This document shows positions 46,871 to 59,135 of a stretch of DNA of 64,000 nucleotides, one piece after another. The notes under the pieces were generated by a model, which saw nothing but the letters and a program-made list of their open reading frames with translations, made no database searches and was not told the DNA's origin. Position 1 is the stretch's first letter. Every line of letters starts with the position of its first letter. The DNA comes from Petaurus breviceps papuanus (lineage: Eukaryota > Chordata > Mammalia > Diprotodontia > Petauridae). A program made the translations under genes and the position numbers. The stretch spans positions 24,734,616-24,798,615 of the forward strand of contig JAMXIF010001194.1 of NCBI GenBank assembly GCA_028583685.1. The letters are read 5' to 3'.

Positions 46871-47039
46871 ACTGCAACAGCAAACACATAGTTCTGGATG
46901 AATCCTATATACACAGACATCTCACGCTCAGAATCACAAGCTCCACCTCCACCAAAGTAAAAGGAAAATAAAGCTAAAGTAGCTCTCTTGTTAAATTAAA
47001 TCTATCCTATATCATATGTATCAATCATTACACTTGATG

Positions 47040-47293
47040 GTTGTTTTTCAGTCATTTTTCAGTGACTCTTCCTGACCCTATTTAGAGCTTTCTTGACAGA
47101 GATACTGGAGTGGTTTGCCATTTCCTTCTCCAGTTTGTTTTACATATGGGGAAACTGAAGTAAACCGGGTTAAGTGACTACTTGCTCAGGTCACACAGTT
47201 AGTAGAGTGTCTGAGACTGGATCTGAACTTAAAAAGATGAGTCTTCCTTGATTCTAGGCCTGGCACTCTATTCACTGTGCCACCTAGCTGCCC
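47040..47293 (-). repeat. MAR1-like SINE
   Basis: ACTGGAGTGGTTTGCCATTT is in the RTE-like segment and GTGCCACCTAGCTGCCC in the head complement. Flanks ACACTTGATGG and TATACTTGG could be the target duplication. Confidence 0.85.
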
Positions 47294-47344
47294 TTATACT
47301 TGGTTAAAAAGTTTTTAAAATATAAATGAAATTTCAATTTTTAA

Positions 47345-47580
47345 AATTTAACAAGTATTTTAAAGCATCTGTTGTCTTTAGAGCATCATGCTTGACAACA
47401 AGGGGATATATAAAGCTAAACGTAATCCCAACCCTCAGGGAATTTACTGTCTAGTAAAAAGAGAAAAGACACACAAAAATAACTATACTTCAAAATAATA
47501 CTTAAGTGTCTAAGGGGCCACATTATTAATGGCCGAGGAGATAATTCAAGGCTTCATGGAAAAGCCTGCTTAGGAAGAGA
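47345..47580 (-). repeat. Antisense L2 3'-end fragment
   Basis: CCCAACCCTCAGGGAATTTA and the surrounding order resemble the L2 3' complement; diverged. Confidence 0.5.
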
Positions 47581-47584
47581 GATT

Positions 47585-47762
47585 TCAAGCTAGAAGGGAT
47601 ATTAGTGGACATCTAGCTCAATTCCTTTATATTAAATATGGGGAAAATGAGATTCATAGAGGCTAAATGACTTGCTAAGGCAACAGGTAGAAAGTGGTAA
47701 AATCAGAAGTTGAACCCAGATTCTGACTCCAAATCCAGCACCCTGTTATGCTACCTCTTCCT
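47585..47762 (-). repeat. MIR-type SINE
   Basis: AAATATGGGGAAAATGAGAT, AGTTGAACCCAGATTCTGAC and GACTCCAAATCCAGCACCCT are MIR complement features. Confidence 0.75.
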
Positions 47763-47769
47763 GATGATG

Positions 47770-48480
47770 ACAGGGGAAGTATCATCTGAATGGACTCCAA
47801 AAACCATGTAGGAATTCAACAGGCAAAAAACATACACAAAAGTAAAGAAAGAGTTGGAATACTGTAGAATGTGTTCTATAGAATATAATATTCTGGTCTC
47901 ACTGAACTATAGACTAGACAGAAGGCTATGACATGAAGGATACTGTGGAGAGAGAAAAACTTAAGATGAATCATTAGAACATGAGTTACTGAAAGACAAC
48001 GCCTAGCATAAAGTAGGCCCTCAATAAATTAGCATTATCAAGCAACTGAGATACTTCCTTCTATGAAGCTGTTCTGAGAAAAAAAATGAGTTAAGTTTTT
48101 ACCTTTTTAAAAAATACATATCTAAAGAATAATTTTAATTTAAAAAATGCTCTGGACTTCATTGGATACTTCACCACAAAAGCAGCATGAGGTAATACTT
48201 TACTACATTTACTGTTGTGGAAAACACAACCTTTATCTTATATTGGTGCTCCTTGAATATTTCTTACTAGACTCTTTGATCCTTTCATTTCTTACCTTTA
48301 TTATCATACTAGCTGCATAAAGTCTTACTTCTTTTTAGCATCTCAATTGCCTGTTTTTCACATTTTTAACTTATTTTTTTTAAACAAATGAATGTCTCAA
48401 TGCAAGGACATCAGTAATAAGATGCCATGTCAAACTGAATAGATGTCAACCAGACTCAGTTACCTGCTAAATGTCCTATT
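47770..48480. other. No recognised feature
   Basis: AT-rich intronic sequence between a MIR and a SINE; nothing assigned. Confidence 0.45.
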
Positions 48481-48490
48481 CTGTACCTTT

Positions 48491-48645
48491 TTTTTTGAAG
48501 GGGGGAAGGCAAGGCAATTGGGGTTAAATGACTTGCCCAAGGTCATATAGCTAGTAAGTGTGTCAGTGTCTGAGGCCAAATTTGAACTCAGGTCCTCCTG
48601 ATTTCAGGACCAGTGCTCTATTCACTGTGCCACCTAGCTGCCCCT
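48491..48645 (-). repeat. tRNA-type SINE (type a)
   Basis: Flanks CTATTCTGTACCTTT (48476-48490) and CTATTCTGTACTTTT (48646-48660) are a 15-bp target duplication with one difference. Confidence 0.93.
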
Positions 48646-48660
48646 CTATTCTGTACTTTT

Positions 48661-49329
48661 AAAATTTCTTAAGAGTCCTGAAGAACCCATAGGCCTTTCT
48701 GAATTAATTCAAATTTAGATTTTCATTGCTAAATATGACTTAGATTATTCTTAATTTAAAATTTAAAATGTACAAGGAATACATTATTCAAGTTTAGGGA
48801 GAACTGATGAATCTTTCCAATGACCTCATGATCATCCCATTAGTCTTCATAATTTTCCTGAAAAACAAAATAAAAACTAGGTGCTATCTTCAATTTACTG
48901 AATAGGGGAATTGAGGCAGAGAATGTAAATGCCTCAAATTCCCCATCTGAATTATTCATGTGCCCAAAAAGGAATGCTGCATGACCTATTTTTAGATGAG
49001 GCTTCCAATGACAGGGCTTGCTTAGGACCAGAAGCTCATAGAGATCCAAAACTTGAGTTACAAACCTGGAGTAGTTAAGATCATATGACATTTGTCAAAA
49101 TAAAAAAAAACCCTTGCAGCAATAGAATTTTGTTTTACACTGTGCATGTTAGTTAATAGACAGATTGATATATGCTTCAGATTAAGACAAAGTAAAATCA
49201 AAGGCAGAAGTTATTTATAGAAATAATGTTCACTTGTAATCCAAAATATTGAAGTGAAAACTTTGATATTTTTCAAAATCCTCAAGAGGAATACATGACA
49301 ATTTTCATTCACAATGTTTGTACCTCTCA
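48661..49329. other. No recognised feature
   Basis: Intronic sequence without identifiable repeat or exon. Confidence 0.45.
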
Positions 49330-50012
49330 TCTCTATGACAACACAAGATGTCTCCTATGCTTGGGGTACACTCTTCATCATCGCCTTTTTGAATCTCTAG
49401 CTGTTCAGTCATTCAGTCCTGTCTGACTCTCTGTGACCCCACATGGGGTTTTCTTTGCAAAGATATTAGAGTGGCTTGTCATTTCTTTCTCCAGTGTATT
49501 AGGCAAACAGAAGTTAAGTGACTTACCCAGGATCACACTACTAGTGTGCGTCTGAGGTTGAATTTGAACTCAGGTGTTCCTGAGTCTAGGCCCAATACTC
49601 TATTCACTGAGCCACCTGCCTGCTCCAAGGCAAACAGAGATTACGTGACTTGCCCAGGGTCACAGGTTAGCGTCTTAGGCCAAATCTGAACTCAGGTCTT
49701 CCTGATTCCAAGTCCAACACTCTATCCACTTTATCATCTAGATGCTTTGAAGCTCTAGCTTCCTTCAAAGTTCAGCTAAGGTGTAATCTCCTACAAAAGG
49801 ACTTTCCTGATCTTTCCTAGTTGCTATTCCCTCTTTTTTCACCAGAAATTATTTTGCATTTACTTTGCATATATTTTAATTTCTTTATATGTATATTTAT
49901 TTCCCCTCTATAGTATAAATTTCTGGGTAAGGAATATTTCATTTTTGTCTTTGTATCCCCTATATGTAGCATAATGCCTAGGATACAGTAGGAGTTTACT
50001 CTACAGTTTTTG
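49330..50012 (+). repeat. L2 3' end split by MAR1-like SINEs
   Basis: Left piece 49330-49398; right piece from 49748 with CCTTCAAAGTTCAGCTAAGG and the tail to CCTAGGATACAGTAGG. It meets an antisense L2 3' end at about 50022. Confidence 0.75.
49399..49747 (-). repeat. MAR1-like SINE plus partial second unit
   Basis: The full unit 49399-49625 (GTTCAGTCATTCAGTCCTGT, ending GCCACCTGCCTGCTCC) is followed by a partial repeat of its middle and head (49626-49747, starting AAGGCAAACAGAGATTACGT). GAATCTCTAGCT (49387-49398) and GAAGCTCTAGCT (49748-49759) bracket both. Confidence 0.85.
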
Positions 50013-50620
50013 ACAGTCAATAAACATTTATTAAGCACCTACTCTATGCCAGGCACTGTGCTAAGCATTGGGTATACAAAAAGAGGCAAAAGACATTACC
50101 TGCCCTCAAGAAGCTCATGATCTAATTGGGCAGACGACAAATACATACAAACTATATACAGGATGAATGGTAATTAATTACAAGAGGTAAAGCACTAGAA
50201 TTTAGAAGTGTTAAGGCTTTCTATAAAAGATAGAAAGCCAGTAAAGTCAAGATGTAAAGATGAGAAGGGAGAGCATTCCAGCCATGGGGAACAACTAGAG
50301 AAACTGCCAGATGCTGAGAGACAGAGTATCTTGTTCATGGATCAGCACAGAAGACCCATGTCACTAAGTCAAAGAATATGTGCTAGAATATTCATATAAT
50401 AATATGTGTACTAAGATTGTAAAGGTAGATGGGGATAGGTTATGCAGAGATTTAAATGTTAAACAGAATTATGTATTTAATCCTGGAGGCAACAGAGAGC
50501 CACTGAAATTTATGAACTAGGGGGAGGTGACATGGTTGGAAACTTGAGCTAGGAAACCACTTTGGTAGATAAATGAAGGATGGATTGCGGTGAGGAGAGA
50601 CTTGAGGCAGGTACACCCAC

Positions 50621-51229
50621 TGTAATGAGAATGTGAATTTGAAGATCTTCCCTGCCCCTTAACAGAGCTAGGGGGGAGTTTGAAGACCTCCCCTGCTTTA
50701 CAAGTAAACTCTGCCTCCTAATAGGCTGAATGTAATCCATGGAGCCTGTGATGGAGGGAATTTGCTAAATGGTGGAGCAGAGCCCATAGAAAGCTTCCCT
50801 GCTGTGAAGATAAATTCTGTTCTCTGATAGGCTGAATGTAGTCACATGGAGCCTGTGGTGGGAGCAGTTTGCTGAAGGGAAGCAGAGCCCACAGGAAGCT
50901 GGGGGTCAGAGCTAGCGAGAGGGTGGGGGAGAGAAGACACTCAGGCAAGGAGTCAGGCTCATGAGTAGATATCGATCTTGTATTGGTTTGTGGGAAGGCT
51001 GAAGGATGCTGTGGCTCTCAGTGTTATTATGGTTTCTTAATATCTTTGGTACTATGATGGAATCGGCTTGCTGGTTTTGGGATACAGTGTTTTGGTGTCT
51101 AAATAAATTTTCCAGTTCTGTCCTCTACCTGGAGAATCTGGTATATTTTGTGGTCAAACAACGTGTGATATTTATAGTCACAGTCTTGATTGTGATCATG
51201 GACATTGTAAATATTGCACTGGCACTACA
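50621..51229 (+). mobile_element. Solo LTR related to the others (fossil)
   Basis: 609 bp, TG...CA, with 5-bp flanks CCCAC (50616-50620) and CCCAT (51230-51234), set in antisense L2. The first 40 bases resemble the LTRs at 16933 and 27025 (TGTAATG...AAGATC...CCCTGCCCC); the middle matches 9359-9824. It contains an internal tandem duplication of about 110 bp (about 50680-50792 and 50793-50903) and AATAAA near 51103. No internal region. Confidence 0.85.
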
Positions 51230-53697
51230 CCCATCAGTAAGCTACCTTTGCAGTAACAAAGGCATGACAGAAATAGAGCCAGGATGGTAGAGAAAATGCA
51301 AGGACTTGCCTGAGCTCTCTCTCAAACCCTTCCAAATACCTTTAAACAATGCCTCAAAACAAATTCTAGAGTGGTAGGACCCACAAAAGGAGGGAGTGAA
51401 ATAATTTTCAACAGACAACCTGGAAGATCAACAAGACAGATCTGTTACACCATGGTGAGAGAAGAGGACAGGCCAGTGTTGGCTACACCAGTGCAGACTG
51501 GGCCACAACAAACCAGGAGCCGGCCTTGGGAGCAACTGAATCAGTGGGGGCAGTAGCAGTTTCCAGACCTCTCAGCCCAAAGATGACCCCAAAGGGGGTC
51601 AAACAACTGGTCAGAAGGAGATTACAAGGAGATTACACCCCCTTCTGGTGCTGGAGGAAAGACTCTTGCATTGTCCATACTTGGATCTGGGTTTCAGTCC
51701 TGGGTCTCAGTCCCAGGGCAAGGAGAAGCACTAGCACCAGCAGAGCTTGCAGCCACAGGGGAGCAGAGATTCTTATCACAGTTCCAGGGCAGAAAAGAGT
51801 GCTTGTGGTCACTCACAGGTCAAAACACAGAGCAGAAGAGCAGTGGCACACCTCTCTTGAGATCATACTACCTTGGAAGAACTGAAAACTTACAGGTCCC
51901 GAGGATTACCTTTGAAAATAGCTGCACAAAAAAAAAATTAAAGCCTGTGACAATGCCCCCTCCACTCAGGAAGCAGAAGCATACTTTAGCAAAGAGTTAA
52001 AAGTCAAGAAATGGGTTAGAAAAAGAGCAAACAGCAGAAAAGGTCCTGACAATAGAAAGTTCTATGTGATAGGGAGGATCAAAACACAAACTCAAAAGAA
52101 GACACAAAACTCCTACATCCAAACCCTCAAAGAAAAATATGAATTGGTCCCAGGCCATAGAATAGCTTAAAAAGGATTTTAAAAATCTAGTAAGAAAAGC
52201 AGAGAAAAAACTAGGAAAAGAAATGTGAGTGATACAAGAAAACCATGAAAAAAGGGTCAACAGCTTGGTTTAAAAAAATACTAAAGAAAACAATACCTAA
52301 AAAACCAAAATAGGTAAAATGGCAAAAGAGGCACAAAGATCTAATGAAGAGAAGAGTGCCCTGAAAAGCAAAGTTGGCCAAATGGGAAAAGAGGTACAAA
52401 ATCTCACTGAAGAAAATAATTTCTTAAAAATTAGAATTGGGCAAGTGGAAGCTACTAATTCCATGAGACATCAAGAAACAATAAAACAAAATCAAAAGTA
52501 TGGAAAAAAAATAGAAAAAATGTGAAAGAGCTCATTAGAAAAACAACTGACCTGGAAAATAGATACAGGAAAGGTAATTTAAGAATTACTGGACTACCTG
52601 AAAGCCATTTTTAAAAAAAGGGCCTAGACATCATCTTTCAAGAAATTATCCAAAGCAGAGCCAAAATGGCAGAGTAAAAGCACAAACTTGGCATGGGCTC
52701 CCCCTCCAACCACTCCTAATACCTGTAAAAAAATTACGCAAACAAATTTTAGAGCTACAGAACTCACAAAGTGACAGAGAGAAACAAATCTCCTGCTGAA
52801 GGCAGCCTGGTAGGCCAACAGGAAGGCCTATTGCACCAGACTGGGAGCCTAGCATAGTCCCATGTGAGCCACACAGTTCTGGCCCCAGGGCAGCTCCAAC
52901 CAGTGGCAGCCAGAGCAGACTTCAGGAGAGTGAAACACCAGCAGCTGTGGTGGTTTCCTGACTTCTCAACCCATAAAATGCCAAAGACAAAGTAGAAGGT
53001 CAGTGAGGAATTCTGTTGGATCCCGGTGATGGAAGAGCACAATCTGACTGCTGCCCCTGGGGCAAGAAGTGGAGGAGGCATGGCAGTGGCTGCCTCCAGA
53101 GCTCCTGGCCTGCAGATCATAGGGGGACCAAGCAACCATTCAGAGGGTAATCACTCTTGCTTTGACATGCTTGAATCTGGATCATGGTGTTGGGTGGTAG
53201 TCCTGGGGTGTGTGGCCAGTGTGCCAGAGCTTGTGGGGACTGTAGAGGGGGCACCCTCCTAATAGCTCTGATAGCTGTGAAAATCCCAGTGATTTGGGAA
53301 AAAAGCTCTCTCCAATCTGGAAGCAGAGTTCTACTGTGGCAAAGAGCTCAGAAGTCAAGTAATTGACTGGCAAAATGAGCAAGCAGAGGAAGCGCTATCA
53401 GACCACAAAATTCTTTTTTGGGGACAAAAAGGATCAAAGCATGGAATGGGAGGCAGACAACAAAGACAGAACTCCTGCATCAAAAGCTTCCAAGAAAAAT
53501 ATGAACTGGTTATAGGCCATGGAGTAGCTCAAGAAGGATTTTGAAAATCAAATAAGAGAAGTGGAGGAAAAATTGGAAATAGAAATGAGAATGATGCAAG
53601 AAAATCATGAAAAGCAAGTCAACAGCCTGCTAAAGGATACCCCCCCCCAAAGAAAAGAACACTGAAGAAAATAACACCTTAAAAAATAGATTAACTC

Positions 53698-53868
53698 TGG
53701 GGCGGCAAGGTGGCGCAGAGAGTAAAGCACTGGCCCTGAAGTCAGGAGGACCCGAGTTTGGTTCCGGCCTCAGACACTTAACACCCACACAAAAAAATAC
53801 TAGCCATGTAACCTTGGGCAAGTTATTTAACCCCAATTGCTCTCCAAAAAAGCAAAAAAAAAAAAAAA
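53698..53868 (+). repeat. tRNA-type SINE (type a) nested in the HAL1
   Basis: It starts GGGGCGGCAAGGTGGCGCAG and ends in poly(A). AGATTAACTC at 53687-53696 and 53869-53878 is the target duplication in the HAL1 ORF1. Confidence 0.93.
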
Positions 53869-54780
53869 AAGATTAACTCAAATGGCAAAAGAGGCCCAAA
53901 AAGCCAAAGGAAAGAATGCCTTAAAAAGTTGAATTTGACAGACGGAAAAAGAATTTCAAAAACTCACTGAAAAGAATAATCCCTTCAAAATTAGATTGGA
54001 GCAATTGGAAGCTAATGACTTTATAAGAAATCAAGATACTATAAAACAGATCCAAACAAATGAAAACATAGAATTCAATGTGAAATATCTCATTGGAAAA
54101 ACCACTGACCTGGAAAATAGATCCAGGAGAGATCATCTAAAAATTATTGGACTACCTGAAAGCCATGATCAAAAAAAGAGCCTAGACACCATCTTTCAAG
54201 AAATTATCAAGCAAAATTGCCCTGATATTCTAGAACCAGAGGGCAAAATAGAAATTGAAAGAATTCACTAATCACCTCTTGAAAAAGATCCCAAAAAGAA
54301 AACTCCTAGGAATGTCAGCCAAATTCCAGAGTTCCCAACTCAAGGAAAAATACTGCAAGCAGTCAGGAAGAAACAATTTGAGTATTGTGGAAACACAATC
54401 AGGATAACACAAGACCTGGCAGTTTCTACATTAAAGGATCAAAGGGCTTGGAATATGACATTCCAAAGGTGAAAGGAATCAGGACTGAAACCAAGAATCA
54501 CCTACCCAGCAAAAATGAATATAATGATTCGGGGGGAAATATGGATATTCAATGAAATAGAGGATTTTCAAGCATTCTTGATGAAAAAAAAAAACAGAGC
54601 TGAACAGAAAATTTGACCTTCAAGTACAAGGAACAAGAGAATCAATAAGAAGGTAAACAGGGAAAAGAAATCATAAGGAACTTAATAAAGTTGAACTATT
54701 TACATTCCTATGTAGAAAAACGATAATTGTAACTTATGAGACTTTCCTCAATATGAGGATAGTTGAAGGGAATATATAGG

Positions 54781-54781
54781 C

Positions 54782-54817
<36 letters not shown>

Positions 54818-54818
54818 G
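54781..54818. repeat. (TCTA)n microsatellite
   Basis: About nine CTAT units inside the HAL1 tail, followed by (TATG)-rich sequence. Confidence 0.95.
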
Positions 54819-57800
54819 CATATGTATATACAAGAGGGTATATGTGTGTATAAATATATGTGTGAGTGTGTGCATATGTGTATATATGTATACATAGACA
54901 GAGGGCACAGGATAACTTGAATATGAAGGGATGATATCTAAAAAATAAAATTAAGAGGTGAGAGAGGAATATACTGGGAGGAGAAAGAGAGAGATAGATT
55001 AGGGTAAATTATCTCATATAAAAGAAACAAGAGAAAACTATTACAATGGAGGGGAAGAGCAGGAAGGTAAAAGGGAATGGGTCAACCTTACTCTCATTGA
55101 ATTTGGCTTAAGGAGGGAATAACATACACATTCAATTGGGTATCTTACCCTATAGGAAGGTAGAGGGGAAGGGGATAATGGGGGGAAGTTAGAAGGGAGG
55201 GCAGATTGGGGAGAGGGTAGTTAGAAGCAAACACTTTTGAAAAAGGACAGGGTCAAAGGAGAAAATAGAGTAAGTGGGGGGGCAGGATAGGATGGAGGAA
55301 AATATAGTTAGTCTTTTACAATATAATCACTATGGAAATGTTTTACATCACTCCACATGTACAACCTATATTGAATTGCTTATCTTCCCAGTGGGGGTGG
55401 ATGAGGGGGAAGAAGGGAAAGAATCTATAACTCAAAGTTTTAAAAACAAATGTTGAAAAAAATTTTTTTACATGCAACTGGGAAATAAGGGGTATAGGCA
55501 CTGGGTATAGAATACACACACACACACACATATACATGCACTGGGGTATAGAAATTCATCTTGCCCTACTAGAAAGTTGGGGAAGAGATGAGGGAGGCTG
55601 TAAGAGAGAACAGACTGGGGGAAGGGGTATTCAGTAGGCTCATTATTTTGGGGTGAGGGTTAGGGGAAAGATGGGGAGAAAAATTTGCAACTCAAAATCT
55701 TGTGGAAATGGACATTGAAAACTAAAAATAAATAAATAAATTGGGGGAAAAAAAGAAAGAACAACAAGGCAAGAGATTGAATGGGGGCAGTGGGGATCTA
55801 AAGAGGAAGTATAAACAGGAAAGAAAGATGATAAAAGTCTATTGGAATGTTTACCAAATTAAAACTACACTTATTAAGGAAAAAAATTATCAAGGAAAAC
55901 TGCCCTGATATTCTAGAACCAGAGGGCAAAATTAAAACTGAAAGAATCTACTAACCACCTCCTAAAAGAGATCCCAACATGAAAGCTCCGAGGAATATTA
56001 AAGCCAAATTCCAGAGAAAATATTGCAAGCAGTCAAAAAGATAGAATTAAAATATTGTGGAGCAACAGTCAGGAAAATACAAGATTTAGCAATTTCTATA
56101 TTAAAGGATTGTATCAGAGTGGCTTAGAATAATATTCTGGAGGGCAAAAAAACTAGGATTACAACCAAGAATCACCTACTCAGCAAACTGAGTATAATCC
56201 TACAGGGGAAAAATGGATGCTCAATGAAATAGAGGACTTTCAAGCATTCCTGATGAAAAGATCAGAACTCAATAGAAAATTTGACTTTCAAATACAAGAC
56301 TCAAAAGAAGCATAAAAACATAAGCAGGAAAGAGAAATCATAGAGGATTCAATAAGGTTAAACTATTTACATTTCTACAAGGGAGGATGATACTCGTAAC
56401 TCCTAAAAACTTTCTCATTATTAGGGCAGTTAGAAAGAATATACATAGACAGAAAGCACAGATGTGAGTTGAATATGATGGGATGATTATCTAAAATAAA
56501 AAAATTAAGGATTAAGAAAGAAGAATGCACTGGGAGAAGTGGAAAGAGAGGTAGAATGGAATAAATTGTCTGACATAAAAGAGCCTGAAGTAGATTTTAT
56601 AGTGGTAGGGGAAAATGGGGGAAGTTGGTGGGGAAAACATGAACCTTATTCTCATCAGAACTGGCTCAAAGAGAGAATAACATATACATTCAGTTGGGTA
56701 TAGAAATCTATCTTACTATAGGAAAGTAGGAGGGGAAGAGGATAAGAGAAGGGAGGGCTGACAGAAAGGAGGGCAGATTGGGGAAGGTGAAAATCAGAAG
56801 CTAAACACTTTTGAGAAGGGATAGGGTGAAAGGAGAAAAAGTAGGATAAACAGGGGGAAAATAGGATGGAGGGAAATATATAGTTGGTAATCATTACTGT
56901 GAAAAAAATTTTACAGCAGGTTTCTCTTATAAATACCTCATTTCTCAAATATATAGAGAGAAATGAGTCAAATTTATAGAGATTAGAGCCATTTCTCAAC
57001 TAACAAAGGATATGAACAGGCAGTTTTCAGACAAAGTAATCAAAGCTATTTATTGTCATATAAAAATGTTCTAAATCGCTATTGATTAGAAAAATACAAA
57101 TTAAAAAAACTTTCAGCTACCAGAATACACCTATCAGATTGGCTAAAATGATAGAAAAAGAAAATGACAAATGTTGGAGGGGACATGGGAAAATTAAAAC
57201 ACTGATGCACTGCTGGTAGAGTTGTATGCTGATTAAACTATTCTGGAGAGCAATTTGCAACTATTCCTAAAGGGCTATATAAAACCATGCCTACCCTTTG
57301 ATCAAACACTACCACTACTAGATCTGTATCCCAAAGAGAAAAATCAAAAAGGAAAAGCACCTATATGAACAAAAATATTTATAGGAGCTCTTTTAGTGGT
57401 GGCAAACAATTGGAAATTGAGGGGATGTCCATCAACTGTTATGGTATATCATTGTGATGGAATATTATTGTCCTATAAAAAATGATGAGTAGGATGTTCT
57501 CAGAAAAACCTGGAAAGACTTACATGAACTGATGCAAAGTAAAATGAACAGAACCAGGGGAATACTGTACACAGTAACAGTAATGAGGATCTCGTATGAG
57601 GATCTACTGTGAGTAACTTAGTCATTCTCAGCAATACAATGATCCAAGACAATTCAGAAGGCCTTATGATGAAAGGTGCTATCCATCTCCAGAGAAAGAA
57701 ATGGTGGAGTTTGGATGCTGACTGAAGATACTTTTTCTTTATTTTATTTTTGTTGGGTTGTTTTTGTTCTGTTTTCTTTCACAGAAGGACTTACATGGAA

Positions 57801-58689
57801 ATTTGTTTTGCATGACTACATATGTATAACCTATGTCAAATTGTTTACCTTCTCAATGGGGGGAGGGGAGGGGAGGAAAGGGAAGGAGAGAATTTGGAAC
57901 TCAAAATTTGAAAAAAGAATGTTAAAATTGTTTTTACATGTAATTGGGAAAAAATAAATATTACATTTAAAAAATAATAGAGCCATGATGTGATAAGGGC
58001 TTGTATAAGAATGGTGGCAGTGGCAGAAGAGAGAAGATGGATTATTTGAGAGATGTTGCAAATGTAAAATTGACAAGACTTGGCAACAGGTTGTATATGT
58101 GAAGAGTGATAGTGAAGAGTCAAGGATGATGCCTAGATTGTAAGTTTGAGGGATTGGGACGATGGTGTTGTCATCTACAAAAATAGGGAACTTGTGGGGG
58201 TGGGGAGGGGAAGGTTTAGGGAGAAAGATAAATAGTTCTGGAAATACTGAATTTAAGATGTCTCCTGGATATCCAGCTAGAAATGTCTGAAAGGTAGTTG
58301 GAAGTGCAAGATTGAAGGTCAGCAGAGAGGTTAGGGGAGGATATTTAGATTTGAAAATCATCAGCATAGAGATTATAATTAAATCCATGGGAGCTAATAA
58401 AATCGTCAAGTGAAATACTCTAAAGGGAGAAGAAAAAAGGACTCAGGATAGAATCCTCTGGGACATCTATAGCTAGAGAGCATAATATGGATGAAAATCC
58501 AGCAAAGGATACTGAGAAGGAATAGTCTGATAGGCAGGAGAACCAGAAGAGAATGGTGACCTAAAAACCTAGAAAGAAGATAGTATCAAGAAAAACGGGG
58601 TGATCAATAGTGTCAAAGGCTACAGGGAAGTCAAGGAAAATGATTATTGCAAAAAAGATCATTGGCAATTAAGAAGAGATCGTAAGAAT

Positions 58690-59135
58690 GTGTGATAAGA
58701 AATGACAAACAGGGTGGCTTCAGAAAAATATGGGAAGACTTATATGAACTGATGCAAAGTGAAGTGAGTAGAACCAAGAGAACACTGTATACAGTAATAG
58801 CAATATTGTACAATGAACAACTGTGAATGACTTAGTCATTCTTATTAATATAATGATCCAAGACAATTATAAGTGACTTAGAATGAAGAATGCTATCACT
58901 TCCACAGAAAGAACTGATGGAGTCTGAGTACTGACTGAAGCATACTTTTTTCACTTTTATTTTTTCTTGCTTTTTTTCCTACAACATGGCTAATACAGAA
59001 ATATGTCTGCATGATTTCACATGTATAATTGACATCACATTTCTTGACTTTTCAATGAGTGGGGGATGGGTGGGAGGGAGAGAATTTGGAACTCAAAATT
59101 TTAAAAATATCAATGTGAAAAAAATTTTTAAGCAG
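58690..59135 (+). repeat. 5'-truncated L1 3' end in antisense L2
   Basis: It begins in the last part of ORF2 (AAATATGGGAAGACTTATAT) and runs through the 3' UTR to an A-rich end near 59130. AAGAAGAGATCGTAA and AGCAGAAGATCATTTGTAA at its sides suggest a diverged target duplication. Confidence 0.8.

Larger units (their letters stand above)
52651..55886 (+). repeat. HAL1-like LINE (ORF1 only) nested in the L1
   Basis: The 5' end AGCAGAGCCAAAATGGCAGA is followed by a 5' UTR. ORF1 is at about 53560-54660 and includes QLEANDFIRNQDTIKQ and DLENRSRRDHLKIIGLPESHD (the conserved ENRSRR..GLPE block). A G-rich tail segment (54700-55270, collinear with 56380-56910 of the host L1) is followed by 3' UTR-like sequence. 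No ORF2 is found, as in half-L1 elements. Host ORF1 breaks at AAATTATC (52643-52650) and resumes at AAATTATCAAGG (55885 on). A SINE interrupts ORF1. Confidence 0.8.
51287..57975 (+). repeat. L1 with internal deletion (HAL1-like), split by a second HAL1
   Basis: The 5' UTR begins at AGCCAGGATGGTAGAG. The ORF1 coiled coil is at about 52260-52525 (KEAQRSNEEKSALKSKVGQMGKEVQN) and the ENRYR...ITGLPES-like RNA-binding part at about 52550. ORF1 resumes at 55887 and ends near 56330. A G-rich inter-ORF segment (56380-56910) joins directly to the C-terminal fifth of ORF2 (56920-57540) and the L1 3' UTR, so endonuclease and reverse transcriptase are absent. Candidate target duplication AATAGAGCCAGGATG (51272-51286) and AATAGAGCCATGATG (57976-57990), though part may be the L1's own 5' end. 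ORFs are broken. Confidence 0.8.

Noticed and set aside
51526-51885. 119-residue plus-strand open frame
   Set aside because: It lies in the L1 5' UTR; no known product and no conservation with the second L1-type 5' UTR at 52651.
57831-58409. 192-residue minus-strand open frame
   Set aside because: It reads as L2 ORF2 residues and is part of a broken LINE, not a host gene.
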